DNA from: Zopfochytrium polystomum
Taxonomy: Eukaryota > Chytridiomycota > Chytridiomycetes > Chytridiales > Chytridiaceae
DNA: 64,000 bases
Assembly: GCA_025765615.1 (NCBI GenBank)
Contig: JAIVFJ010000005.1
Span: 124,001 to 188,000, forward strand
Direction of reading: 5' to 3'
Translations under genes and position numbers: made by a program
Shown here: piece after piece, positions 36,066 through 46,178 of the stretch
How the letters are laid out: every line of letters begins with the position of its first letter
Position numbering within the stretch: position 1 is the first letter of the stretch
Notes under the pieces: model-generated
Told to the model about the DNA's origin: nothing
The model's input: only the letters and a program-made list of their open reading frames with translations
Databases searched by the model: none

Positions 36066-36815
36066 ATGCTTGCCAGGTCGTTCTTGCGCCCAACGCGGGC
36101 GTGCTCGCTTGCAACGCCCGCTGCTGGCCCCTTCGGTCGCGCAGCCGCATTGACTGCGTGCAACCCCACTTCAGCCACTTCGACAAGCGCCTTCAGCACT
36201 TCTTGCCGATCGATTTCTGCAAACTTCTTTCGCATCGCCGGTGTGATTGAAGCGAAAGCACCGTCGTGGGCCTGCCGCTCGGTCCTGACGAGTCGGTCAT
36301 ACGGCGGCCACGCGGAGCCCCCTTCAAAGTCGGAAATCGAGGTTCGCATCCTGCAGGTCCTCAAGGATTTCGACAAGGTCGACCAAGCGAAGGTATGTTG
36401 GACCCGCCTGTCGGCTGTTTGGACATGCCGATCTTTTTGGCCGTTTCGCGATCGGCCACTGTCGTTGGGCCAACAGTTCACCGTTCAATGCTTCTTTTCG
36501 CGAACAGCTCACCCTCGATGCGCACTTTTACAACGATCTCGGCCTTGACTCCCTTGACCAAGTCGAAATCGCCATTGCTATCGAAGAGGAGTTCAACATC
36601 GAGCTGCCCGATCGGGACGCGGACGAAATCTTGACTGCACGTATTGGTGCTGAGAAGGTCAGTTTCTTAACGCTTTCAGGTGTTGTTACGGCGGAGCCTC
36701 GTAGCAGTAACGGATGCTTTTGTCACAACATTTCCGCAACCTCCGACTCATGTCACGCTCTTCCTTCCCTTCCTCCCCTTCCTCATAGGTGTACGCCAAC
36801 AAGAATGCAATGTGA
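36066..36815 (+). CDS. mitochondrial acyl carrier protein
   Basis: Exons 36066-36392, 36508-36657 and 36789-36815 give 167 residues with consistent phases. A long Ser/Arg/Ala-rich presequence (~85 residues) precedes the carrier fold. The phosphopantetheine attachment site is [11 protein letters not shown], with Ser in DSL, followed by the recognition helix [21 protein letters not shown]. The protein carries growing acyl chains in mitochondrial type II fatty acid synthesis (lipoate supply) and is a structural subunit of complex I and of Fe-S cluster assembly via LYR proteins. The last exon is only 27 nt (VYANKNAM). The next gene on the same strand begins 48 bp downstream. Confidence 0.93.
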
Positions 36816-36863
36816 CCCGATCCGCGAAAAAAATATAAAATAAAATTTTGTTTTTTCGGGAGG

Positions 36864-38169
36864 ATGATGAAGGCTGTTGCCATTGCCCAGGTGCGCCAGG
36901 CGAACGCGGCGTGGCTCCAGTTGTTCACGCACAAGCCTGTCGTTCACAAGCCCACGGGCGTGCGGTATGTAAGCGTGGAGTAGGTTCGTTCGTCCAGGAT
37001 CTCGTTCTAGCGCCCACACCCCCGACCCGTCGCTGCGCACCACGATCGCTGACGCATGATTAAGTGTGCACATCCTTGGCACTTCCTTTTTGAACCTGCC
37101 CGCGCACTCAGTGGCCCTTCGACGCGCCGTCACAGATCTCAAACCGGTACTTTTCGCAAGAGACCAACTGCCAGGTGACGAAGGCTGGCTTCGTGAATAC
37201 TCTGTTCTTGCTACCCAGCACCTCGAGGTCGTCACAGGGACCACCATCCCGGTTGAAAGCGACGTGGACGAACTCAGATTCAACGCGACAAAAGATTGGG
37301 CTGGCGCAGCGCTCGAACCGTTGCTTAATACAGGCTGCCCAGAAGAATGGGTCTACGCCATGGCGGTGACGGGCATGGTGCCATCTGGGGACGAGGTGCT
37401 TGCGGCGGAAGCAGCCTATTCTCTTGCCCAAGCAGCTGCGGGCCAAGGGTCCAGTAGAAAGCCGAAGAGGACCGGTGGGACTAAGGTCGAGTGTTGGCGC
37501 GATCCAGAGCTGAGCCAGGCGGAAAGCCTCGCGAGCCGTGTAGCACGACTGAAAGCATCGCCAGCAGGCGACAGCGGACAAGCAGCTGCATCGAACAGGC
37601 TCGCAGGCAGTGCAGCAGAGGCGGTCTCGGACGCTCTCGATGCCAGTTTGGCTGGGGCAGTTGCCGGCGCCGATATTGCGACGAAGGAGTCGCACCTCGA
37701 TTCCGCGGAACCTGCAGCGACGGAAGAGGCCACATCACCATCTCTGTCTCCGCTCGAAGATGCTCTCCAAACGGTGTTCACCAGTCACGAGATACCGGTG
37801 GAAGCGATCCCGCCACTCGAGACGGGGAACGCGTTTTTGAATTCGACGCTCCAAGACTTGTTGCTTACTCCAGACGCCATGGCCGACTACCGTGCAGCCA
37901 TCCGAGACGTGGTCAAGAGCGGAGTAGACGAGGCTCTGACCGAGCGGGTAGGGCTGTTTGACATGGTGTACGAGGCGAAGACGACCGACCTGGTTGGCCG
38001 CATCAATGTGGCGTGCCTGCAGCTGCTGGCCTCTGGCAGCTACGGCCTCGGTGGTCCTGGCGAGCTGGGTTGCATCGTTGTTTGTGTGGAGCGCAAGTTT
38101 GTACCGGGGCTTCTATCAAAATTCCAGTCCGAAAAGGACGACGGCAATAGCGGGGGGGACACTCTGTGA
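36864..38169 (+). CDS. degenerate TraB-family-like protein (putative pseudoenzyme)
   Basis: Exons 36864-36964 and 37065-38169, joined over a 100-nt GT-AG intron, give 401 residues with consistent phases. Residues ~25-75 read THKPVVHKPTGVRVHILGTS followed by FLN and then an R-x-x-V-x-x-L-KPVLFARDQ stretch. This has the cadence of the TraB/PrgY/GumN start (V-x-x-LGT-x-H ... KP-D-x-V-x-x-E). The end (ELGCIVVCVERKFVPGLLSKF) resembles the closing VV-x-VVG-x-x-H-x-P-G-I motif. In both places the expected His, and in the first the expected Glu, is replaced (GTSF, RKF, FAR). TraB proteins are found in bacteria, mitochondria and plastids; some are thought to be proteases. Here activity would be doubtful. 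The middle is Ala/Ser/Glu-rich. Assignment is tentative; it could be an unrelated fungal family. Confidence 0.4.
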
Positions 38170-38193
38170 GCAAGCAAAGAAAGAAAAGCGGAA

Positions 38194-41100
38194 ATGTCGG
38201 ATCCCAAAATTGTCGGAAAGCTCCATCTGCAACGCCCTGGCAGGGTCCTAACCCCGACGCACCAGGTCTCGTCGTCTCCGCTGGGGGCTTTGTCCTCGCC
38301 AGCGTCTCTTCCAAACTCGCCGTCCTCGCTGTCAAGCGATGCACATCAGGATGAGTCCAAGAAGCCGAAAAAGCATCGCAAGCCCCAACCACCACCGGAA
38401 GCTCCTCCCAACACCCCCGCCGTCGTGGAGTTCCCCGCTGTGGCAGCGGCACTGTCAGCGGTGCATTCCGAATCCAGCTCTTCTTCGTTGGAGTCCCTGA
38501 GCACTGAACCGAGCATGAGTGCCGATTCGTCCGTTTTGCTCAGCGCCGAGGCGCTCAACGCCATGACCAGAAATCCACGGAAATCGTCCGGCGTGTCGAT
38601 CCGAACTGTTCCACTTGAGAATGGAAAGTTTGTCATTGATGTGCCTGTATCTTCGAATGCGGTTAAGAAGGAAATGTTTGATGGAACGAATGACGACGTT
38701 AAGGAGTTTACGCATCTGAGGTACATTGGTGCGCCAGTTTTGGGGGTGAAAATGATAACCCCCCGCAGGTACACTGCCGTCACCGCAGACCCCGACAAAT
38801 TCGCTGCGGAGGGCTACACGGTTCGTGCTGCAAGTCTGGGTCGAAAAACCAAAATTGCTGTCGTTATGACCATGTGAGCCGAGAAAAGTTCCATGCACTC
38901 CTTTTCCCCGTAAAGCACTAAAGCAATGCTCTCTAGGTACAACGAGGACGACGTTCTATTTTGTCGGTCATTTAGGGCCGTGATGAAGAACATTGCATTT
39001 TTATGTACGCCCAGAGCTCTTTGGAAACGTGACAGCTGGAAGGAGATCGTTGTGGTGATTGTCGCCGATGGACGGTCTAAAATCAATCCTCGGGTGCTCA
39101 CCGTCCTCGGCGTCCACGGCGTCTATTTGAGTGGGCTAGAGCGATCTTTAATTAACAAGAAAGAAGTCCAAGCGCACATGTATGAATTCACCACGCAGCT
39201 GAGCATCGATAGGGGCTTGAAAAAGAGAGACTTCGATGATTCGAAGGAGGGGGTAGTTATAACGCCGTGCCAAACAGTCTTCTTGATGAAAGAGAAGAAC
39301 AAGAAAAAAATTAACTCCCATCGATGGTTTTTCAATGCGATATGCAAGGCAAGTTATGAAAGGCGACCGTGAACCGATCAAATCCCATCTAATTTGCAGG
39401 AATACAAGGTATTGGATCCAGAAGTTTGCATTTTGATTGATGTTGGCACAAAGCCGACAACCGAATCGTTTTTCCACCTCTACAACAGTATGCGCAATTC
39501 AATTACACGAGTCCCAAGCAATTAACTTGCTATTCACAGGCTTCCATTACAACCCATTAGTTGGGGGGGCGTGCGGCGAAATAGCAGCAGATCTCGGCCC
39601 CATGTGGAAAAACCTTTTAAATCCCCTTGTGGCGGTGCAAAATTTTGAGTACAAGTTTAGTTGCAACACATAGTATGTGAGAAGTACTGAAAACCGCATT
39701 TGCCCTTTGGCAGGATGAGCAACATCTTGGACAAGCCACTGGAGTCCATGTTTGGCTATATATCAGTTTTGCCAGGGGCTTTTTCGGCGTACAGATTTAA
39801 AGCATTGCTGGGAGCACCCTTGAACGCTTACTTTCGCGGTGAAAACCCGCATGGCAACAATGTTAGTGAAGCCAATATGTACCTGTAAGTTGCAAGCGCC
39901 GTACGCGCTCTTTCTCTTACTAAACGTGCATTTTTGAACGAATAAAAAAGTGCCGAAGACAGGATTTTGTGCTTCGAGCTTGTAGTGAAAAGCGAGAAGA
40001 GCTGGCTATTAAAATACGTCAAGAGCGCGCGTGCCGAAACTGACGTACCCGACAAGCTGGATGAGCTGATTGCCCAACGGCGGCGGTGGCTGAACGGGTC
40101 CTTCTTTGCGGCCTTGTACGCGTCGATAAATGTCATGCGAATTTTTAAGTCTCGGCACACGACTTTTCGAAAGTATATCTTGGTGGGAGAGTTTATCTAT
40201 AACATTGTAAATTTGTATTTCACTTGGTAAGTGGGCCGCATTTGAAGTCATCCTTCTTAAACTGCCGTGAAAAGGTTCAACATTGGAAACTTTTATCTTT
40301 CGTTCTACGTGAGTATCCGGAAAGACGAATGGCGGCCCCTAACTCCGGTTTAGTTTATTTTTGATGCCTCCAACGATTCCACGTGCACGAATTCAAACGT
40401 AGCCGGAGTTGATCCATTCTACCCACGTGGCCGCCTGGTGTTCAGCGTTTTTCGAAATCTATACTTCATAAGCCTGATAACCATATTTATTGTTTCATTG
40501 GGAAATCGACCGCAAGCTTCCAAAACGATCTACCTCACGATATCCGTCGCTTTCGCAGTCATGATGTTCCTCATGCTGTTCATGGCATTTTGGACAATCT
40601 CTGTAGCCGTCAGCAAATATCGAGCCTCCATCGCAAGCGGAAATTCCAGCAACCTCTACGACTACTTAAATCATACACCGACGTTTCAGGCTATCTTCAT
40701 TTCCTTAATGACATCTTACGGGCTGTATTTCGTGTCGTCGATCATTCACTTGGATCCCTGGCACTGTATCACCTGTATTGCGCAATATCTGCTGATTTTG
40801 CCCACGTTTGTGAACGTGTTCATGGTGTACGCATGTAAGGGCCCCCAAATCGTTTTGCGAGATTTACAAAGTGCTTCAGTCTGCAATATCCATGACGTTT
40901 CGTGGGGTACGAAGGGCGATAACACCTCCAACACCGCCGGAGTTGTAAAAACAGAGCTGGACAGCAAGGGAAACGAGGTTGCTATTGTTGAACTGCCAGC
41001 GGAGCAGGCCGACACGGACGCGATGTGGAATGAGTTTGAAAAACAGCTCGCCTTGAACGCCCTGACGCTGAACGAGCGGAAGGAAGTAGTTGTGGTGAAT

Positions 41101-41528
41101 GCGGACACAGAGCACGACGGTTTGTTTTTTACTGCTTGAAGCTTCACTTTTCGATCGTCTCATCGCCTCTCTTCTCGTAGACTTCTTCAAAGAGTTCCGG
41201 ACCAAAGTTGTGGCTTTTTGGATAATGTCCAACTCAATCCTCGTCTTCATCTTCACGAACAAGAATGTTGTGGCCTCCACAAATCCGGGCTCATCCTCTG
41301 GGACGTCCGTTAATCCGTAAGAGCTATACTTTTCATTCGGGTACCAAAGAAAGACTGAAGCTTTATCGGACTTTCATCAGGTACCTTCAGTTTCTGTTTT
41401 GGTCGGTCACAGCTCTGTCGTGCATTCGTGGGCTGTTTTCAACTATTTATATGATCCAGTGGTGGAACGAATTCTTAAGGGACAGCGGCCGGCGAAGCGT
41501 TTTGAGGAAAGTTAACCCCGAGTCCTGA
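38194..41528 (+). CDS. chitin synthase (division 1-like, GT2)
   Basis: Ten exons (38194-38873, 38937-39348, 39400-39487, 39540-39654, 39714-39884, 39951-40226, 40275-40308, 40354-41119, 41181-41316, 41354-41528) give 950 residues with consistent phases. A ~150-residue Ser/Pro-rich start is followed by the chitin synthase 1 core: [41 protein letters not shown], the catalytic [10 protein letters not shown] and [10 protein letters not shown] membrane region with several helices follows (40430-41060), then two more helices split across the last exons. The enzyme polymerises UDP-GlcNAc into chitin at the plasma membrane. Intron 2 (39349-39399) has a GC donor (AAG|GCAAGT); the last intron is only 37 nt. 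The ATG lies 24 bp after the stop of the preceding gene. Confidence 0.95.
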
Positions 41529-41583
41529 AAGTCTTGAAACAAATAGCGGTATTTAACTGTGAGAAAAATTCTTTATTTATTTG

Positions 41584-43633
41584 TTACACTGGTTCCAGTT
41601 TTGGTTGTTGCCGTCGGGTGCTGTTGGTCGCTTTGCTCAAGCGCCACCGAAACTTTCTCTTCAACATGAGAGCAACGCACAGTGCGGCGAGAAGGAATAA
41701 ACAAAATATGTCCGATTTCCTTGCTCCGGTGACGTAGGCGCGTTTGTCGCCAATAGTTTGACTTTGATTGGAGATGCCCTTCTCTCCTCTTGCAAGTATG
41801 GCGTCGCGAGTGGCTCGCTCAACTTTACGGGCTGCGACGCGCTCGCTATGGAAGGGAGGAAGCAGTCCTTTCCGTGCATATTGTGCATCTAGCAAGTCCT
41901 GTTCACGATCGTAGACTTTTATCCGTGAAGTTCGGTAGCTCAAAGAATATTTCTGAAAAATTTTTTTTTTCGTTCCAGCGAAGCGACCTCTTTTCATGAA
42001 AGTCTCACCTCTCTAAACTTCGCAGCGTCTTCGCTTGGACCGTGGTCTTTGTGAACAATAAAGACGTCAGGAAGAACAACAGACTGGTACTGTAGTAAAA
42101 CTCGAAGTTCGTAGTAGTAGAGTGTCTTGTCTCGTCCGTATCCTGCAAAGTTTTCGTTCCAGCTGGTGGATCATGATGAGTTGGCTGTGGCTGCCGAGAG
42201 AAAATTGGCGTGGTCAAACCTGACTGAGTTGGTTGGGATCACCACAAAAGGCTCATACGTCTCCGAAACCTGCCCAGGCAACCGTTCTATAGGGTACGAG
42301 TCCGTAGCTTCGATCCAACGCGCAACGTCCGTCGCATGTTGGCAAAGTCGGCATCTGGCGTCTGTTTGCTGGTCAGTTTCAACTACCATTACTACACGCA
42401 CGCCCAACTCAACGGAACGTTCTCAGCTCGTAGTTTAGAAGCATATCCCTTGCATCCTCCTTAACGAGAGGAATTGTCAGGTTCCTTTTGGGCGTCCTCT
42501 TCGAACGCCACTGCCCACTCCTGCTTCGATAGCCGGGAATTGGCAGTTGCAGACTCTTCTCCTTGCTCGTGTCTGAGGGGCCAGCCGCCAAAGCTTTTCG
42601 ACCTCCGCGGCGTTTTTTCAGCGTCCCGTCTTCTTGTCCGTCCCCACCTTCCTGGTCGTAAAATGATTCAAGCTCTTCAGCTTCTCGAACTGCTTCTCCC
42701 GCTTCCATGTATGCATTTTCGTCAGACGGCCCCTTGTTTGGAGCTTTTCCTGAGACGCTAGACGATCCCTCAAATTTCGCGGAGCTCGAGCCAAGCGGGG
42801 AGTTTGCTGGGGAAAGTGGCTTCTGTTGAAGCATTTCGGTTGGAGGGATTGTTAACCCTTCGATTCCACCCGTATCATTTTTGGAGAGAGGGTATTTTGA
42901 GCCTGGTGGAACGAGTTCGAAGCTGGGCACCACAAGCAGCAGGCGACTGCGAGTAGACTGATAAAGTAGTTTTCCATGCGCCAGGCTGTAGAAACGTCAA
43001 TATAAAGGATTGCGGTAAATGTGCTAAGAGGCATGCTTCTCTCACAGCAGTTTCTCGCGAATTTTTGTGCTGGGGACAAAGTCGATGTCGCAGTGAAATA
43101 CGTGCGACGTTTTGACCCCAACTTCTGCCAAATTTCGAAGAGTATTGATCGGGAAGGGTTCCTTGTTCTAAGCGATGGTGAAAAGCACCCTCACAGCTTA
43201 TTGAATTCGGAATTCGTACCTCTGCCCAAAGTAGATGAACTGTGACTCTCTGCCGAAAACTCGGGCACTCCTCAACCAGACGGTCAACGACACCAATATC
43301 GGACGTATTTTTCACGTAGTATGCAAGGTTGACGAGACCCGACCATTGTTGAAGAATCTGGTCGATTCCCGAAATACGGTCGGCTGTCGATAAAGTGACA
43401 AAAGTGACATCTTGGTGGTAAACCTGGGGATACGCGGCTGTTACGTTTCGGCCTTGAAACAAACTGGCCGACCTTGGTGTCGATTTCCGACGGTGTGAAG
43501 TATTTGAAGCAGATCCAGTGCGATCGATTTGTGCTTGGTCGAACCGTCGGAGAGCAGTTGCCCTTGTATCCGTCCAGAGACGGTTTCGGTTTCACCATTT
43601 CTTGTTAGAAATTTCGTCCGAAAATTGTCTCAT
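41584..43633 (-). CDS. LARGE/B4GAT1-like glycosyltransferase (GT49) with C-terminal hydrophobic segment
   Basis: Seven exons (43596-43633, 43220-43463, 43046-43167, 42414-42985, 42220-42361, 42009-42162, 41584-41952) give 546 residues with consistent phases. GT49 landmarks: DVTFVTLSTADRI, WSGLVNLAYYV, FPINTLRNLAEVGVKTSHVF with the DxD motif in HCDIDFVPS, then LLVVPSFEL. After a long insert come HATDVARWIEAT, YEPFVVIP, NENFAGYGRDK and the closing DVFIVHKDHGPS. About 110 low-complexity residues (Ser, Glu, Lys/Arg-rich) interrupt the catalytic domain in exon 4. The usual type II N-terminal anchor is not visible; instead a hydrophobic stretch (IFCLFLLAALCVALML) precedes a basic tail near the C-terminus. 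GT49 enzymes transfer GlcA or Xyl to glycans in the Golgi. Exon 1 is the least certain. The stop is 55 bp from the chitin synthase stop (convergent). Confidence 0.82.
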
Positions 43634-43825
43634 TGTTTCTATTGACTATGGTGAAGCTAGCTAATCCTCTATTCCACACCAGCACAAAGCTGTGTTTCAG
43701 CCAAGAGACTGCAGGCAGTCAATAATGCCCTGTCGCTTTGTCCCTTGGGTAAGAAGGACGAGAATGATCAGCCACTTTGCAGTGAGGGTCACTCGCTGTC
43801 AAAATCACTGAACGCAGAGAAACCG

Positions 43826-44630
43826 TCAGGAACTGCTGCGCAGCCTGCCCAAACTTCGCCAAACACGCGATCCCGCAAGACTGCGCTCGGCGACTCGTGG
43901 TCCCCAAACTTGTTTCGCTTCTGCGCTTGGTCCTTTCGGAGGCGTTGATGGGACAATAATGTTGCCGAGGCGGTCGACCCTGTGGCACACCAAACCGCTC
44001 TCTGTGCACGACACGGAGTACTGGTATTCGTCATTTGAGTCGCCTTCACCTGAAGATGCGCTGGTGGCGAAATTCAAGCTTCCTAATGAAGAAATAATGA
44101 CGGGATTGGTATAAAACTGGCACAGAGAAGATTGGCGGACCTTCATCGATTTGGATCCCAAGTGCTTTGGACTTGTTAAACACAAGAGAGCCGAAATGAG
44201 ACTTCTCGGGAATGCTGAACTTGATCATATTGCACATATCAACTTGAATGGTTTGTATTGATATCCGAATCTGCGACGGAGACATGCCGTGAGCGATTCG
44301 ATTCTGTTGTCTAGGCATCGTTACCTGAACCGCGGTCCTTTCGCATCGGCACGCTTCGAGCGATGAGGAGATAACGCGCCCGGCGAGTGTGAACGTGCAG
44401 TCGAAGCAGGATTCCATGTACACCTTGGAGCAGACCGTCTCTACTGTGATGTTGGAGTGCCGAATGTTTTTGAAGTAGAGCGAGGCTGAAGGGGCAACGC
44501 CGCCCGCAGCGACAACCAGCGATGTCGATTCCAATCCATCATAGAACTTGTGTTTCGGAGGACCCGACAAGAGAAGTGCCGCCGCCGCCGCCGCCACCTT
44601 GCCGCCGCCGCCTCCGCCACTGCGTATCAT
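43826..44630 (-). CDS. C-CAP / tubulin-cofactor-C-like beta-helix protein (tentative)
   Basis: Exons 44141-44630 and 43826-44082 give 248 residues with consistent phases. A Gly/Ala-rich start (GGGGGGKVAAAAAALLL) precedes short repeated strands of the type LYFKNIRHSNITVETVCSKVYMESC, DCTFTLAGRVIS, ACRCERTAVQV, RISIQTIQVDMC and GSLVFNKSKALGIQ. This alternating pattern of I/V-x-I/V strands with Cys and Asn turns is that of the CARP/TBCC beta-helix found in cyclase-associated protein, RP2 and tubulin cofactor C. I see none of the catalytic Arg context of RP2/TBCC GAPs with confidence. The C-terminal ~85 residues are polar and basic. The gene is divergent from the small tail-anchored gene with 82 bp between the two ATGs. 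Confidence 0.45.
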
Positions 44631-44712
44631 TTGTCCTCGTTGCCCGGTGTTTTCTTCCCTCCCGGCGCTTCAAGCCGCCTTCGACGCCCCGTCCGCGCGC
44701 CACGCTAGCCCT

Positions 44713-45514
44713 ATGGCCGGTGTCACTAGCGACCTCTTCGGCCTCCTCCAGATGTTCGGTGGAAGGCAGCAGCCAGGTGTGTATGTGTGAGTGTGTGTGG
44801 GGCCGAACACGGCCAACCGATTTGTCCTCGTTCCTTTCAAAACTGGGCAGGCCCTGCTGCAGGAACCGAGGCTGCGCCACCTCTCCCCTCTCCGCCTTGG
44901 CAGGTAAGCAAAACACCCAGCCCTCCTCCACACAGTATCCGAGTCTGAACACTCGATTTTGGCAGATTCGGACTTCAAGTTGCGTAACCGAGACGTCGAG
45001 GGAGGCAATGGGACCTGCCGCGGCCCCGGCGCGGGCGCCGCCCCCGACGACTGCCGTGCTGCAGGCCCACTTGTCACCTCAACCTCGTGCCGCACCGGGG
45101 CCTTCCACCGCCGTTCAAGCATCGGGGCCTGCCCCTGCTGCTCAAAACCCACCCCAGCTCGTTGGCGCTAACTGGGTTCCTTCGGAGTCGCTCCCGCCGC
45201 AGCGACAGCCGCCCGCCTTTGTTCAGGCCGATGCAGTGAGGACTGACTTGGTGCTGATGGCAGTCGCGCTGAAGGAAATGCAAGGACGACTCGAAAGGCT
45301 GGAAGCCGCCGTATCTCGCTCCAACAAGCGCAAGCGAAATGAGGAAAAGCATGAAGCCACTGTTGAAAAGAGGCAGCGCAGGGCAGAGGCCAGAGAACGC
45401 AAAGTCGATGGTAGACTGACGAACCTCAGGCATCATGTGCGTTGGACGCTTCTCACCGCGTTCGGCGGAGCCGTTGCGGGGCTGGGAGCCGCAGCACTGC
45501 TCTCGTTTACGTGA
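44713..45514 (+). CDS. small unknown protein with basic coiled coil and C-terminal membrane anchor
   Basis: Exons 44713-44776, 44851-44903 and 44966-45514 give 221 residues with consistent phases. The start is MAGVTSDLFGLLQMFGG. A Pro/Ala-rich linker (APARAPPPTT ... PPQ) leads to a helix with heptads (LVLMAVALKEMQGRLERLEAAV), then a very basic segment (RSNKRKRNEEKHEATVEKR ... RAEARERK). A single hydrophobic helix (WTLLTAFGGAVAGLGAAALLSF) ends three residues before the stop, as in tail-anchored proteins. I do not recognise the family. The basic stretch could serve as a nuclear or lipid-binding signal. Membrane identity (ER, peroxisome or mitochondrion) cannot be told from the sequence. Confidence 0.6.
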
Positions 45515-45657
45515 AGCTACCCCCTTTGTACCAAAGTGTTTAAGATTTGCAAAACCAAGCACGACTTCACGATAATAAACCAACAAACAAGAAGTGAAAA
45601 AAAAAAAAGCGCGTAGTAGGACAGTTTCTTCGCATCCGCAAGCGCAGCCGTTTATAT

Positions 45658-46119
45658 TCATCCCTGCACCTGTTTGTGCTTTTTGTTTTCCTTGCAAATG
45701 ACCCGAAGCTTGCCCCTCCTCCGCGTGAAAAAGCAACTGGGGCACAAAAGCTTGAGTGCCGTCTTGGTCTTGTAGCCTGCTGTTTGTTGCGCGAGAGTCG
45801 GAGCAGCGAGAGCAAGGGGGCTCGGAGTCGACGGTGTGCAGCAGCCACACGCCGTAAAGATGGCTCCGTTGTTGCAAGTGGGACTGTGGCTGCTGCGGGA
45901 GGGGGATGCTGCCGACGTCGGTGCGCGGCAGGCAACGTGGAAGTTGGCGGACCCGCGCGGTGACGCTGCCGGCAGCTGAGGCCGGCCAAAACTCAAAGAA
46001 GTAGCCGCCGATGCGGTGGTCGTCATTCTGCTGTTGCTTGTGGATCGGAGGGTCGCTGTACCGGCCGTTGCCAGCGGTAGCGTCCGCACGGTAGGCACCA
46101 TCACGGCTCGAGACGCCAT
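45658..46119 (-). CDS. mitochondrial ribosomal protein bL36m
   Basis: A single exon of 153 codons. The last 36 residues ([20 protein letters not shown], then [12 protein letters not shown]) are a clear bL36 with its zinc ribbon intact: C-x2-C-x12-C-x5-H. The preceding ~115 residues are Ser/Thr/Ala/Arg-rich and serve as a presequence plus extension, much longer than the mature domain. The protein sits near the peptidyl transferase centre of the large subunit. The gene is divergent from GPATCH11, with 59 bp between start codons. Confidence 0.92.
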   Translation of the reverse strand: MASRAVMVPTVRTLPLATAGTATLRSTSNSRMTTTASAATSLSFGRPQLPAASPRGSANFHVACRAPTSAASPSRSSHSPTCNNGAIFTACGCCTPSTPSPLALAAPTLAQQTAGYKTKTALKLLCPSCFFTRRRGKLRVICKENKKHKQVQG

Positions 46120-46178
46120 CTTGATCTGTTCCTTCAGGGCCTTTCCCTCCCAAGATTTGACAAGGTCGAAGTCGCAAG
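46120..46178. promoter_or_regulatory. 59-bp bidirectional promoter interval, bL36m / GPATCH11
   Basis: The ATGs of two oppositely transcribed, well-supported genes lie only 59 bp apart, so the 5' UTRs and promoter elements must overlap or extend into coding sequence. No named motif is visible. Confidence 0.6.

Noticed and set aside
44522..45514. 330-codon + strand frame starting inside the divergent C-CAP-like gene
   Set aside because: The upstream half is antisense to another gene; a three-exon model starting at 44713 has consistent phases and a natural start.
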